The translations under genes were made by a program, and so were the position numbers. A DNA stretch of 64,000 nt. It comes from Nephrocerus scutellatus. Its lineage: Eukaryota; Arthropoda; Insecta; Diptera; Pipunculidae. Location of the stretch: positions 26,016,669 through 26,080,668 of the forward strand of contig OX352762.1 of NCBI GenBank assembly GCA_947095585.1, written 5' to 3'. The notes below the pieces were generated by a model. It was not told the origin of the DNA and ran no database searches. It saw only the letters and a list, made by a program, of their open reading frames with translations. Shown one piece after another: positions 22,121 to 32,900 of the stretch (position 1 is the stretch's first letter; each line of letters opens with the position of its first letter).

Positions 22121-22153
<33 letters not shown>
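19568..22153 (+). mobile_element. Jockey-clade non-LTR retrotransposon, 5'-truncated, A29 tail
   Basis: Contains the end of an endonuclease domain, a full reverse transcriptase, a ~70-bp 3' UTR and a 29-base A run (22125-22153). The 5' end is missing (no ORF1, partial endonuclease). The open frame and long pure A tail suggest a fairly recent insertion. Fragments of the same family occur at 10.1-12.2, 50.8-52.2, 57.0-58.0 and 62.7 kb. Confidence 0.9.
19572..22052 (+). CDS. LINE ORF2: endonuclease (partial) and reverse transcriptase
   Basis: An 826-codon open frame with no internal stop, opening after an in-frame TGA at 19569; no native start codon is kept. Residues about 5-90 are the end of an apurinic-type endonuclease (VIAGDFNVHNSGW, then LGSSDHCVV). 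RT motifs follow: KSAGPDGISP, PIPKKGEPSSPSSYRPIALT, ALDISKAFDRVGH, AGVPQGSVLSPTLF, and catalytic FADD at about residues 543-546. The thumb has the CHIWSGAPKTSLHQLDRIQN block typical of Jockey-like LINEs. The protein copies its mRNA at nicked chromosomal DNA. No RNase H domain. The missing 5' end makes this copy non-autonomous. Confidence 0.9.
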   Translation: MLRIDKKHEIVIAGDFNVHNSGWLRHSGQTTPEGRCVELCAEFNHLTQLVNEPTRIPDIAYHSANTLDLFLTSRPEKYSVNVLSPLGSSDHCVVSANFSLINHVVREKTPKKIVWQYEKANWDGLNNFFGRTNWSLFFRDSNVDAAADAITNIILIGMRKFIPFRNKSIKSKEDGWYDLSCKEASRIREVCFRFYKANPTEENRKKFKRARNDCNAHLRRVKFAYDRKLRQKILQCPKGSKNFWSFVKRIKNTASSSIPTLIYNDIPVVSSIDKANLFAAHFAASSTLPDCALSPPAPQSIEHSMGQIFIRTRAVARVLNDLNTHKSAGPDGISPLVLKRCSSKLALPLRKLFHLSYSSGLFPRSWKTAFVQPIPKKGEPSSPSSYRPIALTSILSKVMETLINYQLKKYLETNEILSDRQYGFRGQRSTGDLMVYLTEQWNRSLHHFRESKAVALDISKAFDRVGHQALLSKMRAYGVDDKLLHWIRSYLLDRSIQVVLDGFKSEIHHINAGVPQGSVLSPTLFLIFINDLLSVTSNPIHSFADDSFLSFSYKFVERPSTSDVEHKQLCMLSSLNSDLDSIIQWGEINRVEFNDSKTQCCLLSSKRILNPMPLSMNGTCIEETENLAILGMCVNDKLRWNDHIFTIAKNAAKCLGFLARCKKYFSPSDLATIYKAFIRPKLEYNCHIWSGAPKTSLHQLDRIQNRAIKLIGDENIAKSIDSLEHRRNVSCLSLFYRLFYQRCSREIASCMPPLLEFNRNTLGALNAHQFTLKPIFGRTVKFRDSFFSRTIRMWNALPSSVFPHHYDPQAFKTQAHRHLLFSPPLP

Positions 22154-22155
<2 letters not shown>

Positions 22156-22590
22156 AGCGGTTCAGGAGAAAAAGCAAGCACCATCTGGCAGAATTGTCCT
22201 TACAGCGCGAAGACTTGCGAAGAATGTAAAATGTTAATATTTTATAAAGCAACAGATCGAGAGAGCCAACAAAAATGCTCAAGAGTAGGCCTTCAAGTCA
22301 ATCAAGTCAGCAAAGTCAACAATGCCGCGCAACGAAAGTTTGTTGAACCAAAGATCAACGGCGCGAACGTTAAGCTACAACTCGACACAGATTCTGCCAT
22401 AACGATCATCTCGGAAAGAAACTGGAGCCGCTTTGGAAAACCAACCCTCCAGATTATCTCAAAACGAGCAGGCAGCGCATCCGGAGATGAAGTTCCGCTG
22501 CTTGGAAGTTTTCCATGTGTCATCAAGTTAAATGGAGTTGAAGAGTATGCTAATCGAGAAATTAACCTATTCGAAATTCCTTAGTTCCAT
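22154..22590 (+). mobile_element. Gypsy-like Gag zinc-knuckle/protease fragment
   Basis: Immediately after the LINE A tail the frame encodes a CCHC-like remnant (NCPYSAKTCEECK) followed by a retropepsin-like region with LQLDTDSAITIISE, where DTDSA stands in place of the usual DTGA/S, and later DEVPLLGSFPC. It ends at a stop at 22582-22584, next to satellite. A short retroelement island with no LTR visible on either side. Confidence 0.7.
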
Positions 22591-22599
22591 GTCCGTGAA

Positions 22600-22755
22600 C
22601 AGCATCATTGAATTTCAGGACCTAAGCAATTTCTGAAGTGATTCGCATGAAATTCGGTATGTTGGACTAAGACTGCAATACTTGTTTCCACGGAAATTCT
22701 GGGATATGGTATTAGGAACTGGAATTTCTGGAACTAATCAATTTCTCAAGCGACT
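22600..22755 (+). repeat. 118-bp satellite family fragment
   Basis: Contains GATTCGCATGAAATTCGG, GGACTAAGA, GGAAATTCTGGGATATGG and TTTCTCAAGCGA at the spacing of the main array, 3 kb upstream. Probably the other side of the array separated by the LINE and gypsy fragment, or an independent patch. Confidence 0.75.
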
Positions 22756-22759
22756 TGCG

Positions 22760-23839
22760 CCTTTTAATTTAATCAATATTGATTATTATTAATTTTTAAG
22801 TCCTTTAATAATTTTTTTTATTTAATCGTATTGCTTAATTATTGACTTAATTTAATCGTATTTAAAAATTATAATATTAATATTTGCCAATAGAATAGAA
22901 TGAAGAAAACATGTGCAGTAGTAGTGATAGTATAGTCTCTGTTCGTGGTGTTGCTTAAAATGATACAGTGCTTTGTGATAGAGAAAAAAAATGTTACAAA
23001 AAAGAGGCAAGGCCATTTACAAGTTGCAACAGACGTTGCTATTGCTGCTATTTCCTTTACTTTTAGCTTATCCTATCCTTACTCATGTACACAGAACTAG
23101 AGTGGCGTTAGATTCCTGGTTTGATATTTGATGGTTGGTTTGATGTTCGATGATAAGTTGGAAGTCTGCCATTGAACATCGAAGCTACCATCATACCATG
23201 CAGTCAACCATCAAACATCATTCAAGGCATTAAACATCGGTTTAAAATAACTATTGGATCAATTACAGAAATAACAGAACAATGCAAAAGAAATTTAATG
23301 ATAAATAATTGGCCTGCATGTTTCAAAGCGACATTCTTAGCATACGATGCATGGGGGGTTAGTGCTGCTCACTTCTTTTTTCTACATTTTAATTCAAAAC
23401 TACTCAAATCTTTTTATGAATTGAAATCAAAAGCTGCATTACTGTGTTTGGGCAGTGATATGCAATATCCAATATGCAATATGCACCAACCTCACAGTAA
23501 GTGGTTATGAACATTTAAATTCGCTTATAAATAATTTATTTTATTTAATGTGATGTGATGATGATGTATGTGATGAGCTACGATGAAAGTCGAGGGATTG
23601 TATTGAGTATAGAAAAAAAATTTCTTTAATCATTTCTACATTACTAAGTGTTAATAAAAACATCATTGCTATGATTTTCATTATTCAAATTAATGAGTAT
23701 TGATAATGAATCAGAAGGAAACGAAAGTTGTAGTAGACACAGAAAAATTTTTTTTTTTCAAAACCCAGGGTTTTGATTAAATAACAATTGTAAGAGCTGT
23801 ACGCTAAGTGCTCACGAAACTCATACAATTTTCATTTTT
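22760..23839. other. Unassigned AT-rich sequence
   Basis: No gene recognised. A short GATGATGTATGTGATGAG-type stretch lies near 23560. Confidence 0.4.
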
Positions 23840-23883
23840 TAAATTCTCTACGCCTTTTTGCTTCGCGTCCAGATGTGTTATAC

Positions 23884-26608
23884 CGGGTGACTGACACAAA
23901 GTGTTACCAACTTCAGACTGTCATTGCTGTCAAACCAATGATGACAGAGCGCTCAAATTTACACTAATGACGGTTCATTCCATTGTTCCAGCCATTCCAT
24001 TCCATTCCATTCCAGCGTACAAACGCATTTTAGTGGGAAATATTCAGAAAAAAGTTATCCGCAATGGAATTCAAGCGTAATAGTGTGATTGCTCTATATT
24101 TGGCTGGAAAACCACAGCCGCAGATTGTTAACCAGTATAAACATCTGCATGTGAATAAAATGTTTGTGTATCGAACCATAAATCATTATAACGATACTGG
24201 CAGCATTGCAAAACGCCAGTGTGGTGGACCGAAACGCACTGCAACATCGCCCGATATCATTCGGAAGGTGAAGGCCAAATTGGCTCGGAATCAGCGTCGT
24301 AGCGGCAGAAAAATGGCTCGTGAGGCGAACATTTCGCTCGAACGGATGCAGCACATATTGAAAGATCATCTTTGACTAAAGGCCTTGAATTCCAAAAAAA
24401 GCATTGTTTCACCGATGCTCAAAAAAAAGTTAGAGTGGAAAGAGCAAAGGAGTTGTTACGCTTGCACGAAAGTGGCGATTTGCCGAATTTGGTTTTCTCC
24501 GATGAGTTACCGCTCGTTATTGAACAATATGTGATTAAGCAAAACGACCGGATTTACTTGCCCGGCCGTTCTACTGAAAATTTGGACCAACGTATTGCCA
24601 CTGGAAACCAAGCGCCGCCGATGGTGATGGTTTGGGCCGCCTTAAGCCTTGGGCACAAAAACATTTCGGCCGCAGAGCCTGGACATTTCAACAGGACTCG
24701 GCGCCGAGTCATAAAGCGCGCGTTAATCAAGATTGGCTGAGAAACAACGTTCAACGGTTCATTCCCACTGCCAAATGGCCACCAAATTCACCGGATGCAA
24801 ATCCGCTAGATTTCGCGGTTTGGGGTATTTTGAAGAGCAAGGTTGGGACAAAAAAAAACAACCCATAAAAATTAAAGTTTTTCATCTAAATTCTCTAATC
24901 GCAGAAATATGGGAGCCCCTCGATCCTGGAAAATTTTGTTTTTATTCTAGGAGAAAATAATCGAAAGAGACATTTGACATCAGATGTCAAAGTTGAGAAT
25001 GCTCAGATCATTTTATTCTGAGCACTTAGAGTTAGAGCACGCTCATACTCTGAGCAAATAAGAAACACGAGCATTTTTCTTGAGAACTCTTTGACTGCTC
25101 TGAACTAATTTATGAAAACGCCAAATGACAGAATATTGTGAAAACTTGTTGTTCTATCTGTAAGTTGATATCGACAACAAAAAACGACATCAATAAAAAT
25201 AAAATTCAGTAAATAAGTAAGTAAGTTGAATTAAGCATAAAACATTTATGTCTCGTTTCATTTGCTGGGTTCATTTGTGGGTGAGCTAAGATTTCTCTCT
25301 CGAGGTTTCAGTTTAACGTTGCATTTGCGAACTGTTCCCGGAGTACGGTTTGATTTTATGTACCTTTGTTTTGTAACTGATAATGTTACTTTGCTACCCG
25401 TCGGCATCGGGTACATCGGGCACTCACCTCGTTCACCTCGAAAACTCTGTCACTTTGAAAGCTAACATATTTTTTTTTTTTTTTTTTTTTCGGATACGGT
25501 TTGTGCAATTTGAAAGAAACATTAGTAAACAATAACATACATATTACTTAAAGATGAAATGGAATGTTCATAATCGATTCGACTTTTATACTAACTATTA
25601 CGCACATTCATTGTAACTTTGTGAAATGGCTTGAGAAATGATGTGAAACATAAATTTTCTGTTTTCGTTCATTATTAGAAATAATGCCATTATTAATAAC
25701 CGTGTAAGTGCCGAGTTAAAAATATGGCGATAAAAATTCGTAGTGCTTCCATGAACAGGCAGAATAGATTTTGCAATCAAAATCCACCACCCAAAACCAA
25801 GCAGCGCAGCCGACTGCGCAGCACACACCGCACACAGTCATTAAAGTACGACGGTATCTGAAGCCACTATATGATATTTAAAAAATTGTATAAGGGCCTT
25901 GCGGCCCTTTGTTTATTGGGTATACACATGCCTGTAAAATTTAAAAAAAAAAAAAACGGGTAATTTTTTTTTTAAATTTGTATGGGAGCCCCACGAACCC
26001 GGGGCCCGATCACTTCCAAACTTTAAAAGAAAGTATTGTCACCGGAAATACACATGTGTACAAAATTTCAGGAAAATCGGGCTTTAGGAAGTGCGGTAAA
26101 AATTGTTAATAAAAAAAAATTATTGGAGCCCCGGGATTGAGCCCCCAATCGCTTCAAAAATTTTACAAAAAACGTTGTCCATCGGAGATAGACATGCGTA
26201 TAAAATTTGAAGAAAATCGGGAACTTTTTTCATAAAATTTGTAAGGGTATTTCAATCAAATCGGGCTTTGGGAAGTGGGTTAAAAATTGATCAGAAAATC
26301 TGTCCAGCCACCCGCCAGCCACGTGCACGCAAAGTTAATATAGAGAATTTAAAAATACCAAAGTGTCGACAAGCGCTTGCCGGGAATGGGCCAAAAATAC
26401 CACAGAGCCACTTTCGTGCTGCATGCAATAGCTTTTTCGGCCGTTTGAAGGCCATAATCGCGGCTAAGGGTGGCCAAATCGAAAACTGCTAATGTAATTC
26501 GAAAATTTAAATATTTGTGAACATTTTTTACTTTGATTCAATAAAATTCATCAAAAAATAAAAACTCTGTGGCGTTTTGTTTTGGTAACACTTCGTGTTA
26601 GTCACCAG
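23884..26608 (+). mobile_element. maT-type mariner transposon (DD37D), interrupted by a Helitron-like element
   Basis: TIRs GGTGACTGACACAAAGTGTTA (left) and inverted GGTGACTAACACGAAGTGTTA (right) frame the element. Transposase starts at 24064 (MEFKRNSVIALYLAGKPQPQ) with an HTH (NKMFVYRTINHYNDTGS), then a stop/frame break at 24374. The catalytic region has LVFSDELP, MVMVWAAL, then FQQDSAPSHKARVNQDWL and NSPDANPLDFAVWG. 37 residues separate the last two aspartates, which defines DD37D/maT. The frame breaks at 24868 where the foreign insert begins. The C-terminus (PQSHFRAACNSFFGRLKAII) resumes beyond it at 26390-26492. The separate 59.8-kb copy has matching TIR and start. Confidence 0.88.
24855..26354 (-). 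mobile_element. Helitron-like dispersed repeat inserted in the maT transposase
   Basis: Reverse orientation copy of about 1.5 kb. The right-hand family end (AACCCATAAAAATTAAAG, then CATCTAAATTCTCTAATCGC) lies at 24860-24905. The CGCAGCCGACTGCGCAGC segment is near 25805, core units at 25985-26280, and the left-hand end GTTAATATAGAGAATTTAAA at 26334-26353. It sits in an A-run of the transposase coding sequence, consistent with a T-rich/A-rich target. Internal 25262-25490 also resembles 62430-62540 and holds a 20-base T run. Confidence 0.75.
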
Positions 26609-27129
26609 ACAACTAAATCCTGTGATCAATTAAAAAAAAACAGTATTACTAGTATGTTACATACAAAGAGGCATATACATAGAAGTTGCAAGCTACCTTG
26701 CTACTTTTTCCGTTTCTTTTGGCTTGTGTTTTCTTTAATAATTTCTACAATACTAAACGTCAATAACATTCAAGTAAAATACCATGAGCAGAATGAAACA
26801 AATATGTGCAGTAATGATACAGTGAGAATATAGTCTCTGTTGGTTGGTTCTCTGCTCAGCTCTCTTTGACTTTATTAATTTCTACATTACTAATTGAATT
26901 AAATTAAAAGGTTTAAAATCGGAAATTATTTTATAACAACATAAACTGGAAAACTAGGTATACACTTTAATTTAAGTTAAATGTACATATATAGAAATTA
27001 AACAAAATTAAATAAAAAAATAAAAAATTAAACATGCATTGTCAGTAAATTTTTGAAAACGTTGTCACGCTCAAAACCCCCGCGGCCGTGTAGAAGACAC
27101 AGCCTAACATTTTTTTTTAAAATATATCT

Positions 27130-27530
27130 AACGCAAATTGATTTTATTGGTGTCAAGTTGTTCGTTTTCTCTAAAAAAAAAAAACCAAACCACGGTAGAC
27201 CGAAATTCCCCTCTAAAAATCGAGCGAAAATCTTTGGTTTACATTTGCTATATTGCTTTCTACAAAAAAATAAAAATTACTACTACACATTGGATAGACC
27301 AGAAATGTTTTAGCGTTAACCAAAAAAAAGTTTTTGGTTAAGAAATATTTAACCAAATTTTTAGTTATAATTCTCACCACCAGAGTCGACTTTTAAAAAT
27401 TATATATGGATAAGTTGGCAAACACATGAAACAAAATATTTACCAAAATTTTGTTAGTTTTTGCTGTTGCTTTAATCAGCCGTTAACCACAAAAAATACT
27501 AAATCATTTTGTTGAAAGCAATATAGCAAA
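27130..27530. mobile_element. MITE-C remnant carrying a MITE-B insertion (copy A)
   Basis: 27145-27225 carries the MITE-C motif GTCAAGTTGTTCGTTTTC. 27246-27528 is MITE-B: TGCTATATTGCTTTCTACAA and inverted TGCTATATTGCTTTCAACAA ends around AT-rich noncoding DNA. The left junction is identical to copy B at 35.1 kb (GGTTTACATT), but the right target sequence is lost. Confidence 0.75.
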
Positions 27531-27767
27531 TGAAAACCTTAAGGCCTAAAACTTAAGCCTTAGAAGAGCTCGCACAATGAATACATAAAGTTTTAAGTTG
27601 TGACAGCAAAGTTTCAAATTGTGACAAGCTTCATTTTTATTATATTGAATACAAAACAACAAAAAAAAAAAAAGAAATATTTCACATCCGTTTCAAAATG
27701 TTGCGAACTTCATTCTGCATTTGTTTAAAAGTATGTAAACTTATGTCATGTTTTTTTTGTAAATAGG

Positions 27768-28003
27768 ACGCAGATTGATTTTTTGGCTGTCAAGTTGTTT
27801 GTTTATTCCAAAAAAAAAACAATCTATGGTAGATTGGATTTCCCCTCAAACAGATCTTGATATTTTGGGAGATTTACCCCTCTTCTCATTAACTGCAACA
27901 ACAACACATGCAACAAAACAATGTAAACAAAAGATTCTCGGCTTTCGTGTTCGTTTTTTCGAGAAAAAATCTACGATCGATCGCAGATTGCTAAAACAAA
28001 AAA
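27768..28003 (+). mobile_element. MITE-C copy without insertion
   Basis: Contains GCTGTCAAGTTGTTTGTTTA, CTTGATATTTTGGGAGATTT, ACAACACATGCAACAAAAC and AATGTAAACAAAAGATT in the same order as the copy at 35850-36119. It provides an empty site for MITE-B. Ends are diverged. Confidence 0.7.
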
Positions 28004-28022
28004 AAAACACTACATAAAAATA

Positions 28023-28169
28023 GCTGTATTTTAATTGAAATCCGAATAAGGAATTCGAATGTCAAAACCAGGCAAAACCAGCCAAACCGCAGGTTTTCAA
28101 ACTCCAAACAAGGAATTCGACAGTGCAATTGGTTTTGTAATTCCTTAATCCTCGGCAATAAAATACGGC
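28023..28169. mobile_element. MITE-D, about 147 bp with TA duplication
   Basis: Imperfect palindrome: the left half contains GCTGTATTTTAATTG and AAGGAATTCGAATGTC; the right half carries AATTCCTTAATCCTCGG and ends CAATAAAATACGGC. TA lies on both sides (28021-28022 and 28170-28171). Related copies at 33.6, 47.2 and 62.8 kb share AAACCAGC(C)AAAC and the GGAATT blocks. It lies 240 bp upstream of the NICE-3 gene start. Confidence 0.75.
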
Positions 28170-28413
28170 TATTAGCAAATCAAATTTTGTCAAATTTTGT
28201 TTTGGTTTGGTGCACAGCGTTCACCTTAAAAACGACGATATTTGAATCTTGTGATTATGACAACTTACTAATGGATATGGTTTTGTGAACGGTGTGTGCT
28301 GTTAGTATTGGGAAGACATTTGACAAATTTCAGCATCTGAGCAATAGTCGAAAGGAATAATCGGTAATAAAAGTTAGGTGATAATCCAAAGGGTTGCATA
28401 GAAAACGCTCTCT

Positions 28414-29612
28414 ATGGAAGCGGTTCGAGTAAGCCAACTTATGGTGGAGAGCGAAACTGCGAACAGCAAAAAAATGGAGCAACTATCGGGTGTTATGATA
28501 ATTATCATAATCGGGGGAGGAGTCCTAACATTTGTGATGCTATTCATTTTTGCCAAAAGACAAATAATGCGTTTTACATTGCGGTCACGACGTGGGCCTC
28601 ATGTTCCGGTGGGCAATGATGCCAAAAAGGTGGGTTTGTTGTGGTTTTTTCGTATCTTACAGATAAAGATCGACTTATTGATTTCTTCAAAATACCATCG
28701 ATAGGGCATTCGTCGAGAGATTGAGCGACGCATCGACTGCATACAGAAAATAGTTCACGAACCGAAACTTCTATGGGCTAATAACAAATACATTCTCAAG
28801 CCTGATCAGCAATTACCACCGTACTACTATCGGATGCAAGCCGTTGACGACGTAAAGATCTTGGGCAAGTTGGCAATAGACTGAAGTTTGTAACCATAAC
28901 TGAGATAGCTTTTTATGATTGCAGAGAAGGAAATCGCCAAAAGCGACGGCAGCGTACGTCATCCGTACGACAGCCTGCGCGCCTTCCTGCTTACAACATT
29001 AGCAGCAACGCTCAGCGGTCCTGGCCAACGAATGATTCATCAATTCTGTGATATGTACGAACATGCACGCCATGATCCAAACGATTTTGGCAGTGATGAA
29101 TATGAAACACACCATCGCCTTCTCCTTAAACTCATCGACGCGTAAGTTTCCATGGCTCGTAGAAATAAAAATTGTGTCTTTATTGTTTCGTCTTCTCACA
29201 TCTCTTCGGCTAATACAGTGCAAAACAATTAAAAGCATTTAACAACAACCGCAAGACATCGCCATCCCGCACTCCTGTTAAGAAGCAAACTAAAATGCAT
29301 TCTCTTTTGGATCCTTCACGTCTACGGCCTCCACCTTTCAATTCCAGTGATACTACTTCTCCTGCCATTTGCTCGGAACTCAGTGGACAACATTCAAAAG
29401 TAAATTTAACTCTTGGTCTACGGCTACACCATCATGATGGTGGCATAGTAGACATCTCCACAACTGACAGAAATCCTATTGAACAAGCTGACCGTGATGC
29501 AATCATTCGAAATCGTATCAAGACACCATCGTTATGTGACGATGATGACAGTGAGATTATGAGCATCTCATCAGCGGCTCAGTTTCATCCCAACAACTCC
29601 AGTGTAGTGTAA
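28414..29612 (+). CDS. NICE-3/C1orf43-family membrane protein, complete, 4 exons
   Basis: Exons 28414-28629, 28705-28864, 28925-29141, 29219-29612, all phase-consistent (about 328 residues). One transmembrane helix near residues 27-50 (GVMIIIIIGGGVLTFVMLFI) is followed by FAKRQIMRF and RSRRGPHVPVG, a block nearly identical to human C1orf43 (NICE-3, Pfam PF07406). A cytoplasmic region follows with YYRMQAVDD and FGSDEYETHH, and a Ser/Asp-rich tail. Mammalian C1orf43 is linked to Golgi/mitochondria and phagocytosis; the fly role is unknown. Start 28414 is the first in-frame ATG; ATGs at 28441 and 28474 also precede the helix. Intron 2 (28865-28924) uses a GC donor (GCAAGT). AATAAA occurs at 29883, close to the convergent mute gene. 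Confidence 0.85.
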
Positions 29613-29958
29613 TTGGTAGAGTAAAACGAGCAGAAAATTATAATGATATTGCTTACCGGAAATATTTTACATCTTTCTGTTCCATATATCGTAATATGAT
29701 TTATTTTTAGTGGATAATACCTATATTCTAATTAACTACATAATTTATATAATCTATGAAATCTTAAAAATTGTTGCATTTTAAGTATGCTACTTTACAC
29801 GTTCTTGCAAATACAGCAAAAGTATTATACGAATACAATATTTATAATAGGATTCGTTTACCCAGAAATATAAACACACAGTAATAAATAAGCCAAAGTT
29901 AATAAAAGAAATAAAAAAATGTAAATATTTACAAGCAACGCCAATCGCGTTGCGCTTT
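29613..29958. other. Short convergent intergenic / shared 3' UTR interval
   Basis: 346 bp separate the NICE-3 stop from the mute stop. Plus-strand AATAAA at 29883 and a minus-strand signal (TTTATT at about 29700) cross each other, so the two 3' UTRs probably overlap. Confidence 0.6.
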
Positions 29959-32900
29959 TTAATGACCTTGTAGCTTTGACAGGAAGTCCATAAGGAATTG
30001 ATGGCGGGCGGCTATTTCACTAATCTTACGATTGGTCAGCTTAGAATTGATTCGCTCGAACAAGTTGTCGCGATCTTTGGAATCGACTTTCATTTCAATG
30101 AGAATTATTTTATCCTCATCGCGTGTCCATGCAGACTCGATGGGTGGGGCAGCATGAGTTGCAGATTCATGTTTTTGTACCATTTCCACCGAAGTAATGT
30201 CCTTCTTTTTCTCATCGCTGTCTTCTTGCTCTTCCAATTCCTCGACCCGTATCACATCCTCAGTGTCTATTCGAAGGGGCGGTATATCTTCCGTGCTGTA
30301 CTCCTCATCATCCATATTTTGTTCCATCTGCTGGATTTTTCTTGTTTTTGCCGTCGCAATAATAGTCATTCGTTGCTTGTTGGCCGTTCCTATTGATTCC
30401 GTTTCAGATTCTGTTTCGTCTTCAACTAAACTTTTCAGTTTCTTCGCTGTCGCAATGGCATTCGACTTGAAAGCATTTGGTGTCGCCGCATGGACTACAA
30501 CCATTGGAGTATTATGTGCGGTGGTGCATCGTTTTCCTAAAATTGGTGATCTATTTTGTGGAATACTCCTTTTTGTTGGAGATTTGCGTTTTTCGCGCAA
30601 CAATGGTGCGGTGGGAGATGCAGTAATGGCGGCACTGGCTGCTGGAGGTGATAGACTTGAAGAGGTTGCCAAAGCAGGTGCAGAAGAACAGCTACAACTA
30701 GCACCTGCACCAGTACTTCCCAATGTAATCTGTTTGCTTGTCGTCATGTGTTTACGCGGTGATATTTTTCCTTCATCAGTGGCAAATGTGAGTGAGGATT
30801 TTTTCGCATGTGGATGATGATGATGCATTTGATGGCTGCTCGCATTTGGAGTACTCGTCGACGAAGTGTAACAACTTGTACCGTAATACGAGGGATTAAG
30901 GCGAACGGCATGAGCGCGGAGTGTTGCCTCATCGCATGCGTCGTGCGAAGATGAATCCTCTTCGCCGTTTGTGTCAATAATGAGGACTATAAAAAAATTT
31001 TAAGTTTTACTCCCAATCAGTGCTGCTTATGACACATTTCATTACCTCTTCCGTCATCTTCCTCCTCCGACTTATTATCGTTCTCGTCACTGCCAAAATC
31101 GAAAACTGGTGTAGCTGATAGTCGTCGCTCGCCATACTCACGAATTCCATGAATGCAACCATCGGTGGTATTGTTGGATTTACCAATATCAACGGCTTGA
31201 CGAGGTTCATCTGCCTGATAGCTGGTCGCCATGAAAGACAGCTTAGCGGGTAATGCAATTTTCGAACCATAGAAAATACGACCGTTAATGTACTAAACAA
31301 AAGAAATACACAGTTTGGTTATTTATAATAGAGCAAAATTCATGTTGGGTTATTCAAAAAAACGTACTTTTAATTGGCATGCTTGATGTTGTTGGTCGTG
31401 TGTGGGGGAATCAAGCACGTCGTGAAGTGTCTCAATAAACTCTCCGCTTTGGTTCATTTGCACTTCTTTCAAATTGATATTTTCAGCAGTCGATAGGAGC
31501 CTACAATTTATATATATTTTTTTTTTATAAATAATTCACTTGTTAACAAGAGCAACAACTAAAACCCACCTCTCTGGCGGCGGCTCCGACGGGAACAACT
31601 GCAAAAACCAATCAATCAAAAATTGATTACCCTTGAGCAGGGGAATGATTTTCGATTTAATCTTCCCTATGGTGACATCGGTGTCATCAGCCAGTTCGTT
31701 TAGGCAATTGAAGACTTTACGGATCTGCGCTGGTTGCTTGTTGAAATAAACGTTCAGTTTGTTTATGAACGTTGCCATATTTGTTGACATGAAATGTTCA
31801 AAGAATTTTCCAACCTCCGCTGCCTCGGAGGGAAGTAAAAATGTAAGAAAAACTTGCGCCAATTCTGGATGATCGGGCAGGAACAGATTTTCCAGTCTCT
31901 GAAACGATGAAAACATTAAAATCCAATATTATATCTAAAACATACCTCTCTTACATTATAGAGGACAGCTACTTTGTCACGTTTTGGATCAAATGACTTC
32001 AAAATATGATTGAACTTCTTGCAATCTTCCGGACGTTTAGATGATTTAAGGACTTCCTCAACTTTTTCATAAAAGTTAAAGGCATATACTGAAATGACAT
32101 TTTTTGTTTGTTGAATTTTAATTTTTGTGAATTAAATCAATCCCATCTCTTCTACTCACTTGCATCTTTCCGATTGGCATTCTCTGCGCTGTCAGGAAGC
32201 AGCATGTGCCTGAAGTTCTCTTCCTGTCGATTAGCTTTTTTGCTTTTACTGGCATTCAGAACATCATCGTCATTCTGATGATGCCCCGGTGTTGGCATTG
32301 AGCTCTTTGTTCGTTTGCTGCTAACTGTTAAACCGCTGCTGGCAGCAACGTTTTTGCAAAACATTTTCAGATCAATCAGCAAATTTGTATACAATTGAAG
32401 CGCTTTAATGTGGCGATAGCAGAAATATACAAGAGGCTTATTTACGTATGCGTCGGCTTGCCGTTGCAGGTATGCTCGGTATGCGATGAGAAGTTTTTCC
32501 AAACATTTTTTCAGATTTTTAACACGGCGATAGTTTTGAGAGGCGATACGAATTCGACGAGAAACGGGAGCGCGATGCCGAAACCAATTTTTTCGGGATC
32601 CACAATGCGAGGTGTTATTTTTTCGCTTTCTTTTGGATGGTAAGTTATGACCACTGCGGTTGTCTCCACTACCTTCAATATCTTCCCAATTTTTATTAGG
32701 GTATTTTTCCTGGACAACAAAATATTCGGTAAGTTTTTTCTGCTTGCTATTGGATTGCTCTGAAGATGCTGTTTGTGGTGATGACTTCAAGGTGAAGTCT
32801 TCAAAAGTGTATGAAAGTTCGTGGCTCCGACAGTTGTTGCTTTTGTGATCATCATACTTCTTTAAATCCGCAGCAAATGTATGGAAACTGTTCGGATCTA

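Larger units (their letters stand above)
23840..26645 (+). mobile_element. Outer Helitron-like fragment hosting a maT element
   Basis: 23840-23883 reads like the family left end (TTTTAAATTCTCTACGCC, then TTCGCGTCC). 26609-26645 reads like the following block (AAATCCTGTGATCAATTAAA; compare GGATTCTTGCGATCAATTTT in the 14.6-kb copy). The maT transposon lies between them, so it seems to have inserted into this repeat. Flank matches are short and diverged. Confidence 0.5.

Noticed and set aside
22111..22584. 157-residue ORF reading through the poly(A) tail into protease-like sequence
   Set aside because: The polylysine start is the LINE A tail. Only the part after 22154 is meaningful, as a gypsy fragment; the fusion is an artefact of reading through the tail.
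29048..29242. 64-residue plus-strand ORF overlapping NICE-3 exon 3
   Set aside because: Out-of-frame shadow crossing the exon 3 donor.
30197..30817. 206-residue plus-strand ORF with serine- and valine-rich stretches
   Set aside because: Shadow of mute exon 15 on the minus strand, which has conserved domain content and correct splice phases.
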